From Variovorax paradoxus (GTDB taxonomy: Bacteria; Pseudomonadota; Gammaproteobacteria; Burkholderiales; Burkholderiaceae_C), in the NCBI RefSeq assembly GCF_022009635.1, contig NZ_CP091716.1:1627001-1691000 (forward strand): a stretch of 64,000 bases of DNA, written 5' to 3'. This document shows, piece by piece, positions 42,968 through 52,095 of the stretch. Numbering within the stretch: position 1 is the stretch's first letter; every line of letters begins with the position of its first letter. A program made the position numbers and the translations under genes. The notes below the pieces were generated by a model that saw only the letters and a program-made list of their open reading frames with translations, was not told the DNA's origin and searched no databases.

Positions 42968-45900
42968 ACATTTCAGAGCTCTGCATCCGTCGTCCCGCGA
43001 TGACGGTGCTGCTGTCCGCCGCCGTGGTGGTCATCGGCATCTTTGCCTACTTCAGCATTCCCGTCGCCGCGCTGCCCAGCTACAACACGCCGGTCATCAA
43101 CGTCAACGCGCAGCTGCCGGGCGCGAGTCCGGACACCATGGCGTCGTCCGTGGCGCTGCCGCTCGAAAAGCAGTTCTCGACGATTCCCGGGCTGCAGACC
43201 ATCAGCTCGGTGAACACGCAGGGCGTGACCTCGCTCACGCTCGAATTCGTCAGCAGCCGCGACATCGACGCCGCCGCCGTCGACGTGCAGGCCGCGCTGC
43301 TGCGCGCCCAGCGCCAGCTGCCGCAGGAACTGACGCAGCTGCCCTCGTACCGCAAGGTCAACCCGGCCGACGCGCCGGTGCTGTTCATCGCGCTGATCTC
43401 GCCGTCGATGAACCCGTCGGAGCTCAACGACTACGCCGAGAACCTGATCTCGCCCACGCTGTCGACCATCGACGGCGTGGCGCAGGTGGGCGTGTACGGG
43501 CGCAAGGCCTTCGCGGTGCGCATCAAGGCCAATGCCGACCTGCTCAATGCGCGCGGCATCACGCTCGACGAACTGGCCAAGGCCGTGAACTCCGCCAACG
43601 CCAACACGCCGGTCGGCACGCTCGACGGCCCGCGCCAGACGCTCACCATCCAGGCCAACCGCCAGCTCATGAAGGCGGCCGACTTCGCCAAGCTCATCGT
43701 CGGCCAGCGCAACGGCTCGCCGGTGCGGCTGGACGAGGTGGCGACCATCGAGGACAGCTTCGAGTCGGTGAAAACCGCCAGCAGCTTCAACGGGCAGGAC
43801 TCGATTTCGCTGGCCGTGCAGCGCCAGCCCAACGCCAACACCGTGCAGGTGGTGGACGCTGTGCGCGCGCTCATCCCGCGCTTCAAGGCCGAGCTGCCGC
43901 AGTCGGTCGAGATCCAGATGGTGAACGACCGCTCGCTGTCGATCCGCGAAGCCGTGCACGACGTGCAGCTCACGCTGCTGGGCACCATCGCGCTGGTGGT
44001 GCTGGTGATCTTCCTGTTCCTGCACCGGCTGGTGGCCACGCTGATTCCGGCCGCGACCATTCCCATCTCGCTGATCGGCGCGGTGGCGCTGCTCTACGCC
44101 TTCGGCTACAGCCTGGACAACATCTCGCTGCTGGGCATCACGCTGGCGGTGGGCCTGGTGGTGGACGACGCCATCGTGGTGCTCGAGAACATCATGCGCT
44201 ACGTCGAAAAGGGCATGGACCCGTTCGCGGCGGCGCTGCGCGGCGCGCGCGAGGTTGGCTTCACCATCGTGTCGATCTCCATCTCGCTGGTGGCGGTGTT
44301 CATCCCGATCTTCTTCATGCCGGGCGTGATCGGCCTGCTGTTCCACGAGTTCGCGGTGGTGGTGGCGCTGGCGGTGCTGGTGTCGGCGGTGGTGTCGCTC
44401 ACGCTGGTGCCGATGCTCGCGAGCCGGCTGCTCAAGCAGGTGCCGCGCAAGGAAGGCGCGATCGACCACGAGGAAGAGCACCCCGAGCCCGGCACCGCCA
44501 TCGGCCGTGCCTTCGAGCGCGGCTACCGCGCGGTGCACGGCAGCTACATGCGCTCGCTCGACTGGACGCTGGGCCACCGCAACGTGATGCTGCTGATGGC
44601 GGGGCTGACCTTCGTCGTCACCGGCTGGCTGTTCGCGACCATCCCGAAGGGCTTCTTCCCGGAAGAAGACATCGGCCAGATCCAGATCACCACCGAGGCG
44701 GCCGAGGACATTTCGTTCACCGCCATGAAAGCGCTGCAGGATCGCGTGGCCGATGCGCTGCAGGCCGACCCGAGCGTCGACTACGTCAGCTCCTTCGTCG
44801 GCGTGGGCGGACCCACGGCCACGCAGAACTCCGGCCGCCTGTTCGCGGTGCTCAAGGCGCGCGGCGAGCGTCCGGCCATGGGCAAGGTGCTCGAGTCGCT
44901 GCGCCAGCGCTTCCGCGAGATCCCGGGCATTGCCGTCTACATGCAGCCGGTGCAGAACCTGCGCCTGGGCGGCCGCCAGAGCAAGGCGCGCTTCCAGTAC
45001 ACGCTGCAGAGCGTGAACGCCGGCGAGATGGTGCCCTGGGCCACCAAGCTCATGGAGCGCATGCGCGCCGACCCTGCCTTCCGCGACGTCACCAGCGACT
45101 CGCAGAACCGCGGCCTGCAGGCCACGCTGGACATCGACCGCGACAAGGCCGGCGTGCTCGGCGTGGCGGTGGGCGACCTGCGCACCGCGCTCTACAACGC
45201 GTATGGCGACCGCCAGATCGGCAGCATCTACGGCGCGAGCAACACCTACCAGGTGATTCTTTCGGCCGCCGACAACGATCGCCAGTTCGAGGAAGACGTG
45301 GCGCGCCTTTCGGTGCGCAGCAACACCGGCAAACTGGTGCCGCTGTCGGCCTTCTCGACGGTCAAGCGCACCGTGGGGCCGACCTCGGTCAACCACCAGG
45401 GGCAGCTGCAGGCGGTGACGGTGTCGTTCAACCTCGGCCCCGACGTGCCGCTGGGCAACGCGACCGCGAAGATCGACCAGTTCAAGGACGAGCTGAAGAT
45501 GCCGCAGTCGATCATCACCACCTACGGCGGCGACGCGGCGGTTTTCCAGAGCTCGCAGTCGAGCCAGGCGGTGCTGCTGGTGCTGGCGGTGCTGGTCATC
45601 TACGTGCTGCTGGGCGTGCTGTACGAAAGCTACATCCACCCGATCACCATCCTGGCGGGGCTGCCCTCGGCGGCGGTGGGCGCGCTGATCTCGCTGAAGA
45701 TCTTCGGCTTCGACCTGACGCTGATTGCCACCATCGGCATCCTGCTCTTGATCGGCATCGTGAAGAAGAACGCCATCATGCTGATCGACTTCGCGCTCGA
45801 CGCGCAGCGCACCGAAGGCCTGAGCCCCGTGGATGCGATCCGCGAGGCCTGCCGGCTGCGCTTCCGCCCGATCCTGATGACCACGCTGGCCGCGCTGATG

Positions 45901-46116
45901 GGCGCGCTGCCGCTCGCGCTGGGCCTGGGCGCCGGCGCCGAGCTGCGTCAGCCGCTGGGCGTGGCGGTGGTGGGCGGGCTGATCTTCTCGCAGGTGATCA
46001 CGCTGTACATCACGCCGGCCATCTACCTCGCCCTGGACCGCTACAGCGGCACCGGGCCGATGGTCGACCTGCCGGGCGAAGCGAAGAAGCCCGAGGCCGC
46101 GGCGGCGCACGCCTGA
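42964..46116 (+). CDS. RND efflux permease (MdtB/MdtC-like)
   Basis: A 1050-residue RND transporter with the standard twelve helices and two periplasmic porter loops. The TM4 proton relay GLVVDDAIVVLENIMRYVEKG keeps both aspartates, and TM10 has IGIVKKNAIMLIDFAL. The start MNISELCIRRPAMTVLL and sequence of the porter region match the MdtB/MdtC branch. Enterobacterial MdtB and MdtC act as a heteromultimer; here only one permease is present and no outer-membrane factor follows, so it may form a homotrimer and borrow a TolC-like channel. ATG overlaps the adaptor stop (ATGA). Confidence 0.92.
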   Translation: MNISELCIRRPAMTVLLSAAVVVIGIFAYFSIPVAALPSYNTPVINVNAQLPGASPDTMASSVALPLEKQFSTIPGLQTISSVNTQGVTSLTLEFVSSRDIDAAAVDVQAALLRAQRQLPQELTQLPSYRKVNPADAPVLFIALISPSMNPSELNDYAENLISPTLSTIDGVAQVGVYGRKAFAVRIKANADLLNARGITLDELAKAVNSANANTPVGTLDGPRQTLTIQANRQLMKAADFAKLIVGQRNGSPVRLDEVATIEDSFESVKTASSFNGQDSISLAVQRQPNANTVQVVDAVRALIPRFKAELPQSVEIQMVNDRSLSIREAVHDVQLTLLGTIALVVLVIFLFLHRLVATLIPAATIPISLIGAVALLYAFGYSLDNISLLGITLAVGLVVDDAIVVLENIMRYVEKGMDPFAAALRGAREVGFTIVSISISLVAVFIPIFFMPGVIGLLFHEFAVVVALAVLVSAVVSLTLVPMLASRLLKQVPRKEGAIDHEEEHPEPGTAIGRAFERGYRAVHGSYMRSLDWTLGHRNVMLLMAGLTFVVTGWLFATIPKGFFPEEDIGQIQITTEAAEDISFTAMKALQDRVADALQADPSVDYVSSFVGVGGPTATQNSGRLFAVLKARGERPAMGKVLESLRQRFREIPGIAVYMQPVQNLRLGGRQSKARFQYTLQSVNAGEMVPWATKLMERMRADPAFRDVTSDSQNRGLQATLDIDRDKAGVLGVAVGDLRTALYNAYGDRQIGSIYGASNTYQVILSAADNDRQFEEDVARLSVRSNTGKLVPLSAFSTVKRTVGPTSVNHQGQLQAVTVSFNLGPDVPLGNATAKIDQFKDELKMPQSIITTYGGDAAVFQSSQSSQAVLLVLAVLVIYVLLGVLYESYIHPITILAGLPSAAVGALISLKIFGFDLTLIATIGILLLIGIVKKNAIMLIDFALDAQRTEGLSPVDAIREACRLRFRPILMTTLAALMGALPLALGLGAGAELRQPLGVAVVGGLIFSQVITLYITPAIYLALDRYSGTGPMVDLPGEAKKPEAAAAHA

Positions 46117-46132
46117 ACCGCAATAGCGTTCT

Positions 46133-46408
46133 TCAAAGATGGCGCGCAGCCATGAGCGCCAGCCAGCCTGCCAGAAAGGCGATCTGCAGCCCGCCGAAGC
46201 GCCACGCCACGGCCATGGTGACGACCACGGGCAAGAGCAGGGTCGGCGCGATGCAGATCTGAATCAGCAGATAGGCCCCCATCAGGCTGGGGCCGGCGTT
46301 CGACAGGGCAACCTCGGCCGCCGGCCAGCGCGACAGCCATCGCGCGGCGCCCAGCCCCGACAGGCGGATCGCGATCGTGACCAGCGCCATCACGACGATG
46401 GCGTTCAT
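46133..46408 (-). CDS. azlD: AzlD-like branched-chain amino acid exporter subunit
   Basis: A 91-residue membrane protein with three to four hydrophobic helices, matching AzlD, the small partner of AzlC. Together they form an exporter known for leucine analogues and other branched-chain amino acids. It overlaps azlC by 4 nt. It lies 16 bp from the end of the convergent RND permease gene, with no room for a long terminator. Confidence 0.82.
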   Translation of the reverse strand: MNAIVVMALVTIAIRLSGLGAARWLSRWPAAEVALSNAGPSLMGAYLLIQICIAPTLLLPVVVTMAVAWRFGGLQIAFLAGWLALMAARHL

Positions 46409-47124
46409 GCCCGCTTTCTCCTATTGATCCACAGCGTCGCCGCCATGCCGACGAGGCCGGCCAACAGCACCGCCGCGGCCTGCTGATCGGTTCGCCACCA
46501 GCAAGCCAGCCCGGCCACGGCGCCGATTGCAACCGGCGCCAGGTGGTGCGGGTTTTTTCGCAGACCGATGGGCAGCAGCAGGGCCATCGAAAGCGGGACC
46601 AGCGCGTCCATTCCAAAGCGATACAGCATTTGCGGCGTGAAAATGGCGCCAAATTGAAATCCGGCAATGCATCCGGCCGTCCAGGCCAAGGTCAATGCGG
46701 ATGAATTGCCCAGAATGAAGTTGGCGTTGATCGGGCCGCGCTGGGCGGCAATATGGCATGCGGTCCAGCTGCTGTCGGTGACCATTGCCGCTGCCAATGC
46801 TGCGCGCCATTTGCCAGAATTCTTTAGATAAGGCCAGAGCGAGGCCGTGAAAAGAAGGTGCTTCGCGTTGAGCCCGACGGTCAACGCAATCAGGGCGCCT
46901 ATATGAAAGGAATTGTTGAATTCCAGCGCGGCCAATTGGGCGGTGGCCGCGTTGACGCTCAATGCCGCAAAAATCAATTCACCCAATGACCAATCGGCAT
47001 TCTTGCTGGCAACGCCCACGATAAGACCGAATACCAGCACCTTGGGAATGAAAGGCAATGCCGCGATCCAGCCATGGGAAATTCCCATGGGTGCGGACAG
47101 GGATTTCTCCATCGAGGCGCTCAC
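46405..47124 (-). CDS. azlC: AzlC-like branched-chain amino acid exporter subunit
   Basis: A 239-residue membrane protein of the AzlC family with about eight helices. The conserved stretch AALEFNNSFHIGALIALTVGLNAKHLLFTASLWPYL and the following MVTDSSWTA are typical. It starts at GTG 47124, which overlaps the stop of the oxygenase gene (GTGA); an in-frame ATG lies 12 nt further in. Coupling to the 2-oxoglutarate oxygenase upstream suggests that the exported molecule is that enzyme's product. Confidence 0.85.
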   Translation of the reverse strand: MSASMEKSLSAPMGISHGWIAALPFIPKVLVFGLIVGVASKNADWSLGELIFAALSVNAATAQLAALEFNNSFHIGALIALTVGLNAKHLLFTASLWPYLKNSGKWRAALAAAMVTDSSWTACHIAAQRGPINANFILGNSSALTLAWTAGCIAGFQFGAIFTPQMLYRFGMDALVPLSMALLLPIGLRKNPHHLAPVAIGAVAGLACWWRTDQQAAAVLLAGLVGMAATLWINRRKRA

Positions 47125-47867
47125 ACCCAGAACAGGAGTTTTTCAGGGGTGATTCCGAAAAAACCGGACAAGGTCAGGCGTTCTCCATCGCTCGGCAATA
47201 CCGAATGGGCCTGGGTGGACCGGAAGATGATCAAATCTCCGACACGGGGCGCGACATCGACATATTCGCCTCCCCTGGCGGCCTGAGCGGTATCCTGCTC
47301 CTTGTAGATGCGTGTCTGTCCCCCGGACCTAGGCGTCTTCAGGTAAATGTTCCAGGCAAACTGATCGCTGAGGCGCGACGCGAAGGAAAGCCCGCAGTTT
47401 TCGCCCGGCATCCAGTCCCGATGAATGGGCGCCTCCGGCAAGGCGCGTACCGTGAAGTTCATCATGCGCCGCTCGTTATGCTCGGCGACGGCGGGAGGCA
47501 AGGAAAACGTTTTCGACGCCACTTCCTGGACACGGGGGAAGAAATTGACCAGCGTGAGAATGCGCTCCTCGAATACCTTCTCGAAGATGCGCGCTCGGCG
47601 AAAGTATTCGCTGTGATCCGATTTGAAGCGAAAGAAATTGGGCCCGAGCTTGCCTTTGCGAACGACGCCTCCGGCTTTGTCGTCACCGTCGTAATACTCG
47701 ATGCCGATCTTTGAAATGGCATGCAATATCAGGTCGACCTGATATTCCTGCAGAAAATTCTCGAACCGAAGGCCCGCGCGGTCTCCGGTGGAGAATTTCT
47801 TTATCGCCGCGAGGTTGGGCGTCGTGCGGTTGATATCTTCAACCGCCCATTTTCTTACCTCTACCAT
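47121..47867 (-). CDS. 2-oxoglutarate/Fe(II)-dependent oxygenase
   Basis: A 248-residue cupin-fold oxygenase. Iron ligands are visible as H-x-D in APIHRDWMPGENCG and a distal His in QAHSVLPSDGERLTLSGFFG, where the Arg would bind 2-oxoglutarate, as in prolyl-4-hydroxylase-like enzymes. A hydrophobic start is absent, so it is cytoplasmic. ATG 47867 is chosen because AGGGG lies five bases upstream; the frame extends to a TTG at 48014 but that part overlaps the regulator gene. Its coupling to azlCD suggests a free amino acid, perhaps a branched-chain one, as substrate; this is an inference. Confidence 0.78.
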   Translation of the reverse strand: MVEVRKWAVEDINRTTPNLAAIKKFSTGDRAGLRFENFLQEYQVDLILHAISKIGIEYYDGDDKAGGVVRKGKLGPNFFRFKSDHSEYFRRARIFEKVFEERILTLVNFFPRVQEVASKTFSLPPAVAEHNERRMMNFTVRALPEAPIHRDWMPGENCGLSFASRLSDQFAWNIYLKTPRSGGQTRIYKEQDTAQAARGGEYVDVAPRVGDLIIFRSTQAHSVLPSDGERLTLSGFFGITPEKLLFWV

Positions 47868-47940
47868 CATTTCCCCTAGGATTGTGAGGAAGATAATGGC
47901 GCCAAGTCTGGTTTTTCGTGGTATCCAGAGATACAGGAAG

Positions 47941-48651
47941 CTAACTATTTTTGTAATGCAAACGACGTAATGCCGAAGCGTCGTGGATGATGACCCGTTT
48001 GGCCCGTGTTTCAATCACCCCTTCGTGCGCCAGCGAGTTCAGGGTTCTTGTCACGGTGACCCGGCTCAGCGCCGTCATGGCGGCAATTTTCTCGTGCGTT
48101 AGATCGACCTGAAAATTCGTCGATTCCTGCGTCAATTGGGAATCGCCATTCGATTGCAATCGTGCAATACGCAAAAGCAAATCCACCACCCGCTCCTTGG
48201 GCGCCGCCGATGCAACGCCGGCAAGTTTTTCAACAATCATGTGATTCTTGAAGCCGAGCATTTGAATGAGCGAATTCGCCAACTCCGGCATGGCGGCGAA
48301 TTTCCTGGTGATATCGCCGGGGAGATAGCGGCTCAGGGTGGCGGGCGCGACCACGCGTGTGGTGGTCGGGCGAGGCAGGTCGGCAAATGCCGGGCCTTCG
48401 CCAAAGATGGCGCCCGGCCCGAATATCTCGAGCAGGAATTCCGCGCCATTGCTGCGCTGGATGGTCGAGTGAACGAATCCGGATCGCAGCAGATAAAAGT
48501 AGCTGTGCCGCTCCCCCTCGCGGGCCAGCACTTCCCCGGCGGGCAGGCTGATGACGCTGCCCAGATGGGTGGCTTCGACCCAGGGGGTCGAGAGGGCCAG
48601 GGAGGCGTCCCAGCTGGCATAGGCCGAGGGCTTGGAATTTATTCTTTTCAT
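47941..48651 (-). CDS. Crp/Fnr-family transcriptional regulator
   Basis: A 236-residue regulator: cyclic-nucleotide-binding-like beta roll (SLPAGEVLAREGERHSYFYLLRSGFV..., GPGAIFGEGPAFADL), dimerisation helix and a winged helix (LTHEKIAAMTALSRVTVTRTLNSLAHEG). It lacks the N-terminal cysteine cluster of Fnr, so it should not sense oxygen through an Fe-S centre. The beta-roll lacks an obvious cAMP-binding RE-S/T motif. It lies 73 bp upstream of the oxygenase-azlCD genes in the same direction and probably controls them. Confidence 0.85.
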   Translation of the reverse strand: MKRINSKPSAYASWDASLALSTPWVEATHLGSVISLPAGEVLAREGERHSYFYLLRSGFVHSTIQRSNGAEFLLEIFGPGAIFGEGPAFADLPRPTTTRVVAPATLSRYLPGDITRKFAAMPELANSLIQMLGFKNHMIVEKLAGVASAAPKERVVDLLLRIARLQSNGDSQLTQESTNFQVDLTHEKIAAMTALSRVTVTRTLNSLAHEGVIETRAKRVIIHDASALRRLHYKNS

Positions 48652-48717
48652 TCAGAAGATCGCTTCTGTCCCGGTTGCGCCTTGTTGCGCACGGGAAGGT
48701 CGCGGTGCGAAGGCCCG

Positions 48718-49362
48718 CTAGGTCGTCGTTTCGTCGAGCGTGCTGCCGGCAACCAGGTGCGCGGTGTCGCTCCAGCCCACAAGGCTGAAGCCCTCCGGCG
48801 TCCACAGCATGCGGTTGATGGCGGCATTGCCCAGTTGCCAGGTGCGCGGCGCCTGCAGTTCCTGGCGGGTGGCGGCGCGGTAGAGCACGTCCATCACGCC
48901 GCCGTGTGCCACCAGCACCACCAGCTCGCCCGGATGGCGCGCCGCCAGTTCGGCGGCCACGCCGGTCACGCGGTCGCGGAACGTCAGCAGGCTTTCGCCG
49001 CCTTCGGGCTCGAACTCGGGGTCGCGCTCGCGCCAGCGCTTGGCCTGCACGGGCAGCGTGGCCTCGATCTCGGCGAAGCTCATGCCTTCCATGTTCCCGA
49101 AGGCCCGCTCGCGCAGGCGCGGCTCGGGTTGCACGGCCAGGCCGTGGGGCTCGGCGATGGCCTGGGCGGTCTGCCAGGCGCGCGACAGGTCGCTGGCGTA
49201 GACCACGCCGATGGGCTCGTCGGCGAGCGCCGCGCCTGCGCGCTGCGCCTGCCAGAGGCCGGTGGCGTTGAGCCCGATGTCGATGTGGCCCTGGATGCGG
49301 GTGTCGACGTTCCAGGCGGTTTCGCCGTGACGAACGGCGATCAGACGGGTGGCTTCTTCCAT
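48718..49362 (-). CDS. Histidine phosphatase family protein (phosphoglycerate-mutase-like)
   Basis: A 214-residue member of histidine phosphatase branch 1. The catalytic RHGE motif (VRHGETAWN, residues about 10-18), the second Glu in LRERAFGNMEG and the second His in VVLVAHGGVMDVLYR are present. The closest functional types are cofactor-dependent phosphoglycerate mutase, CobC and broad-specificity phosphatases; the sequence alone does not decide between them. No cobalamin gene is near. ATG 49362 has a weak upstream site. Confidence 0.85.
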   Translation of the reverse strand: MEEATRLIAVRHGETAWNVDTRIQGHIDIGLNATGLWQAQRAGAALADEPIGVVYASDLSRAWQTAQAIAEPHGLAVQPEPRLRERAFGNMEGMSFAEIEATLPVQAKRWRERDPEFEPEGGESLLTFRDRVTGVAAELAARHPGELVVLVAHGGVMDVLYRAATRQELQAPRTWQLGNAAINRMLWTPEGFSLVGWSDTAHLVAGSTLDETTT

Positions 49363-49382
49363 CCGCGGGATTCTAGAAGGCG

Positions 49383-50003
49383 CTACTTTCGAGCCGTCGG
49401 CAGCTCGATGTTCACCCGGCGCTCGCCCTGCGGCGGGTTCGGGAAGCCCTGCAGCGCGGCCTGGAACATCACCGGCAGCACGGCGGCGCTCGAGGTGTAG
49501 GGGCCGTCGTTGCGCGCCCGGGTCTCGTAGACCACGCGGTTGGAGCCGGCCTCGCGCAGCACGATGCTCACCTCGCGTTCGTACCAGGGGTTTGCCGGCG
49601 GCGCGAACGCCGGGCCGCCATACCAGCCGCCGCCGTACCAGCGGCGCCCGTAGTAGCCGTAGCCGCCGCCCCAGCCGTAGCCCCAGGGGCCGTCGTAGAG
49701 CCACGGGTCGGCCCAGGGCGAGAGACCGGCCGTCACGCGGGCGCCGATCTGCGCGTTGTACTGGGGATGGGCGTCGTCGCGGCGCAGGCCGACCTTGTCG
49801 AGCGCGGCGGCTGCCATCGCCTCGAGCGAGTCCTGCCTTGCGCCGTCGGCCTGCTGCGAGGGCAGGCGGTCGAAACGGTAGGTGGCGCCGGGCGGCACCG
49901 CGGCCAGGGAGGAGAAGCTCTTCACATCGCTGTCGACCACCCAGGAGGTGGCGCAGCCGGTCAGGCTTGCCGTGAGAAGAAGAGCTGAGAGCGCACGTTT
50001 CAT
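49383..50003 (-). CDS. DUF4136 lipoprotein
   Basis: A 206-residue lipoprotein with signal peptide and lipobox LTGC. The DUF4136 domain covers the mature part, interrupted by a Gly/Tyr/Trp-rich stretch (WLYDGPWGYGWGGGYGYYGR and following) that is low-complexity. These proteins are thought to sit in the outer membrane; function unknown. ATG 50003 is used because the family begins with the signal peptide there; nine upstream codons are not conserved-looking. Confidence 0.82.
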   Translation of the reverse strand: MKRALSALLLTASLTGCATSWVVDSDVKSFSSLAAVPPGATYRFDRLPSQQADGARQDSLEAMAAAALDKVGLRRDDAHPQYNAQIGARVTAGLSPWADPWLYDGPWGYGWGGGYGYYGRRWYGGGWYGGPAFAPPANPWYEREVSIVLREAGSNRVVYETRARNDGPYTSSAAVLPVMFQAALQGFPNPPQGERRVNIELPTARK

Positions 50004-50050
50004 GAGGGTCTCCGGGCAAGGGCTGCCCAAAATTCCCCTGGGTTGCCCGG

Positions 50051-50983
50051 TCAGCCCTGGACGATGCGCAGTGCTGAGGGTGCCTGGGAGAGCAAGTCGA
50101 AAGAAGGCGTGTCGAAGGCCTTGTCGCCGTCGTCATCCGCCACGCCGGTCGCCTTGAGACCCTTGAAATCGTGCCGCGTTCCGTCGAGCAGGTGCGAAGG
50201 CACCACGTTCTGCAGCGCGGTGAACATGTTCTCGACGCGGCCGGGGTACTTCTTGTCCCACTCGCGCAGCATCTCTCCGACCTGCTTGCGCTGCAGGTTC
50301 TCCTGGCTGCCGCACAGGGTGCACGGAATGATCGGGAACTCGCGGTGCTGGGCCCAGCGCACGGTGTCTTTCTCGGCCACGTAGGCCAGCGGGCGGATCA
50401 CGATGTGCTTGCCGTCGTCGCTCACCAGCTTGGGCGGCATGCTCTTGAGCTTGCCGGCGAAGAACATGTTGAGGAAGAAGGTCTGCAGCATGTCGTCGCG
50501 GTGGTGGCCCAGCGCGACCTTGGTGGCGCCCAGCTCGTCGGCCACGCGGTACAGGATGCCGCGGCGCAGCCGGCTGCACAGGCCGCAGGTGGTCTTGCCC
50601 TCGGGAATGACGCGCTTGACGATGCTGTAGGTGTCCTGGTTCTCGATGTGGAAGTCCACGCCCAGATCGCTCAGGTACTTGGGCAGCACTTCTTCGGGAA
50701 AGCCGGGCTGCTTCTGGTCGAGGTTGACCGCGACGATGTCGAAGTGGATGGGCGCGCGGGCCTTGAGCTTGAGCAGGATGTCGAGCAGCGCGTAGCTGTC
50801 TTTTCCGCCCGAGACGCACACCATGACCTTGTCGCCCTCTTCGATCATGTTGTAGTCGACGATGGCCTGCCCGACCTGGCGGCACAGGCGCTTTTCGAGC
50901 TTGTGCGTCTCGCGTTCGATCTTGAGGGAATTGGCAGTGGCGTCGGCGGCGGCGGGCGCCTCGTCGATCCAGACGGCGTTCAT
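50051..50983 (-). CDS. ttcA: tRNA 2-thiocytidine(32) synthetase TtcA
   Basis: A 310-residue PP-loop ATPase that thiolates cytidine 32 of tRNA. The PP-loop is VSGGKDS, and the Fe-S/catalytic cysteine pairs CGLC and CTLC are both present. The length and domain order are normal for the family. ATG 50983 begins [10 protein letters not shown]; the frame stays open upstream but crosses non-coding and LysR-gene antisense DNA. Convergent neighbours are absent; it runs in the same direction as the LysR gene. Confidence 0.95.
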   Translation of the reverse strand: MNAVWIDEAPAAADATANSLKIERETHKLEKRLCRQVGQAIVDYNMIEEGDKVMVCVSGGKDSYALLDILLKLKARAPIHFDIVAVNLDQKQPGFPEEVLPKYLSDLGVDFHIENQDTYSIVKRVIPEGKTTCGLCSRLRRGILYRVADELGATKVALGHHRDDMLQTFFLNMFFAGKLKSMPPKLVSDDGKHIVIRPLAYVAEKDTVRWAQHREFPIIPCTLCGSQENLQRKQVGEMLREWDKKYPGRVENMFTALQNVVPSHLLDGTRHDFKGLKATGVADDDGDKAFDTPSFDLLSQAPSALRIVQG

Positions 50984-51045
50984 GGGCAGGGTACTTCGGG
51001 GAGTCGGGGGAAGGGGGTGATTGTCCCCGATCCCCATTCCGCCCG

Positions 51046-51996
51046 CTACGCGGCGGGAAAGGCGGTGCGCATCGCCTCCACGAAGAGCCGCAGTTTCGCC
51101 GGGTAGAAGCGCGCGTACGGGTACACCATGTACACCGGCGCATGGGCTGCCTGCCACTGCGGCGCCAGGTGCACCAGCCGGCCGGCGGCGAGTTCCTCGG
51201 CCAGCATCCAGGTCGACAGCACGCCGACGCCCACGCCCAGCACCGCCGCGCTGCACAGGGCGTTGAGGCTGTCGGTGATCATGCGCGGGCGGATCTGCAC
51301 CCGGTACACCTCGCCCGTGGTCTCGTGGGTCAGCACGACCTCGGTGCGGTAGAAGTTGCGCGCGGCCAGCCAGGGCAGGGCCTCCAGGTCGCCGGCATGC
51401 ACCGGCGGCGGGCCGCTGCCCAGGAGCGAGGGCGCGCCGATCGCGATGCGCGGCACCTCGGACAGCCTGATCGCCACCACCGACGGGTCGGTCACCTCGC
51501 CGACGCGAATGGCGCAGTCCACGCCCTCGGCGATGAAGTCGGGCGTGCGGTCCTGCGGGCCGTCGTGCAGCAGCCATTCGACCGTCGTCTGCGGGTAGCG
51601 GTGCAGATACGCGGCCAGCGGCCCGACCAGCAGCTTCTGCCCGAACACATGCGGCGCCACCACGCGCAGCCGTCCCTCGGGCTGGTCGCCGGCGCCGCGC
51701 ACTTCGGCCTCGAAGGCGTTCCAGCTCACGATCAGCTCCCGGGCGCGGTCGAAACAGCGCTCGCCGTCTTCGGTGAGCTTCATCGCGTGGGTGGAGCGCT
51801 GCAGCAGCCGCACGCCCAGCGAGCGCTCCAGCGTCTGCAGGCGTCGGCTCACGGTGGGCTGGGTGGTGCCCATCTGCGCGGCCGCGGCGGACAGCGAGCC
51901 GGCCTCGACGATGCGCACGAAGGTCTGCATCAGTTCGATGCGGTCGGCGGAGGCGGCGGAGGCGGCGGTGGAAGGGCTGGAAGGTGGCTTTGCCAT
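51046..51996 (-). CDS. LysR-family transcriptional regulator
   Basis: A 316-residue LTTR with the N-terminal winged HTH ([45 protein letters not shown]) and a periplasmic-binding-like effector domain. It is divergent from an MFS transporter gene 100 bp away, the usual arrangement for a LysR activator and its target. The effector is unknown. ATG 51996 (MAKPPSS) is preferred; a start at 52014 is also in frame. Confidence 0.9.
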   Translation of the reverse strand: MAKPPSSPSTAASAASADRIELMQTFVRIVEAGSLSAAAAQMGTTQPTVSRRLQTLERSLGVRLLQRSTHAMKLTEDGERCFDRARELIVSWNAFEAEVRGAGDQPEGRLRVVAPHVFGQKLLVGPLAAYLHRYPQTTVEWLLHDGPQDRTPDFIAEGVDCAIRVGEVTDPSVVAIRLSEVPRIAIGAPSLLGSGPPPVHAGDLEALPWLAARNFYRTEVVLTHETTGEVYRVQIRPRMITDSLNALCSAAVLGVGVGVLSTWMLAEELAAGRLVHLAPQWQAAHAPVYMVYPYARFYPAKLRLFVEAMRTAFPAA

Positions 51997-52095
51997 ACGC
52001 GCAGCGTATATCAATTGTTCGTGGCGAGGTACTACCTTCGAGGAGGGCCGCCGCGCACACTCCAGCCCTGCTTTTCAAATCCAAGGGTTAATACC

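Noticed and set aside
42973..46110. A 1045-codon open frame on the minus strand across the RND permease
   Set aside because: It is antisense to a clear RND gene, rich in His, Arg, Gln and Asp as expected of a GC-rich shadow frame, and has no domain pattern.
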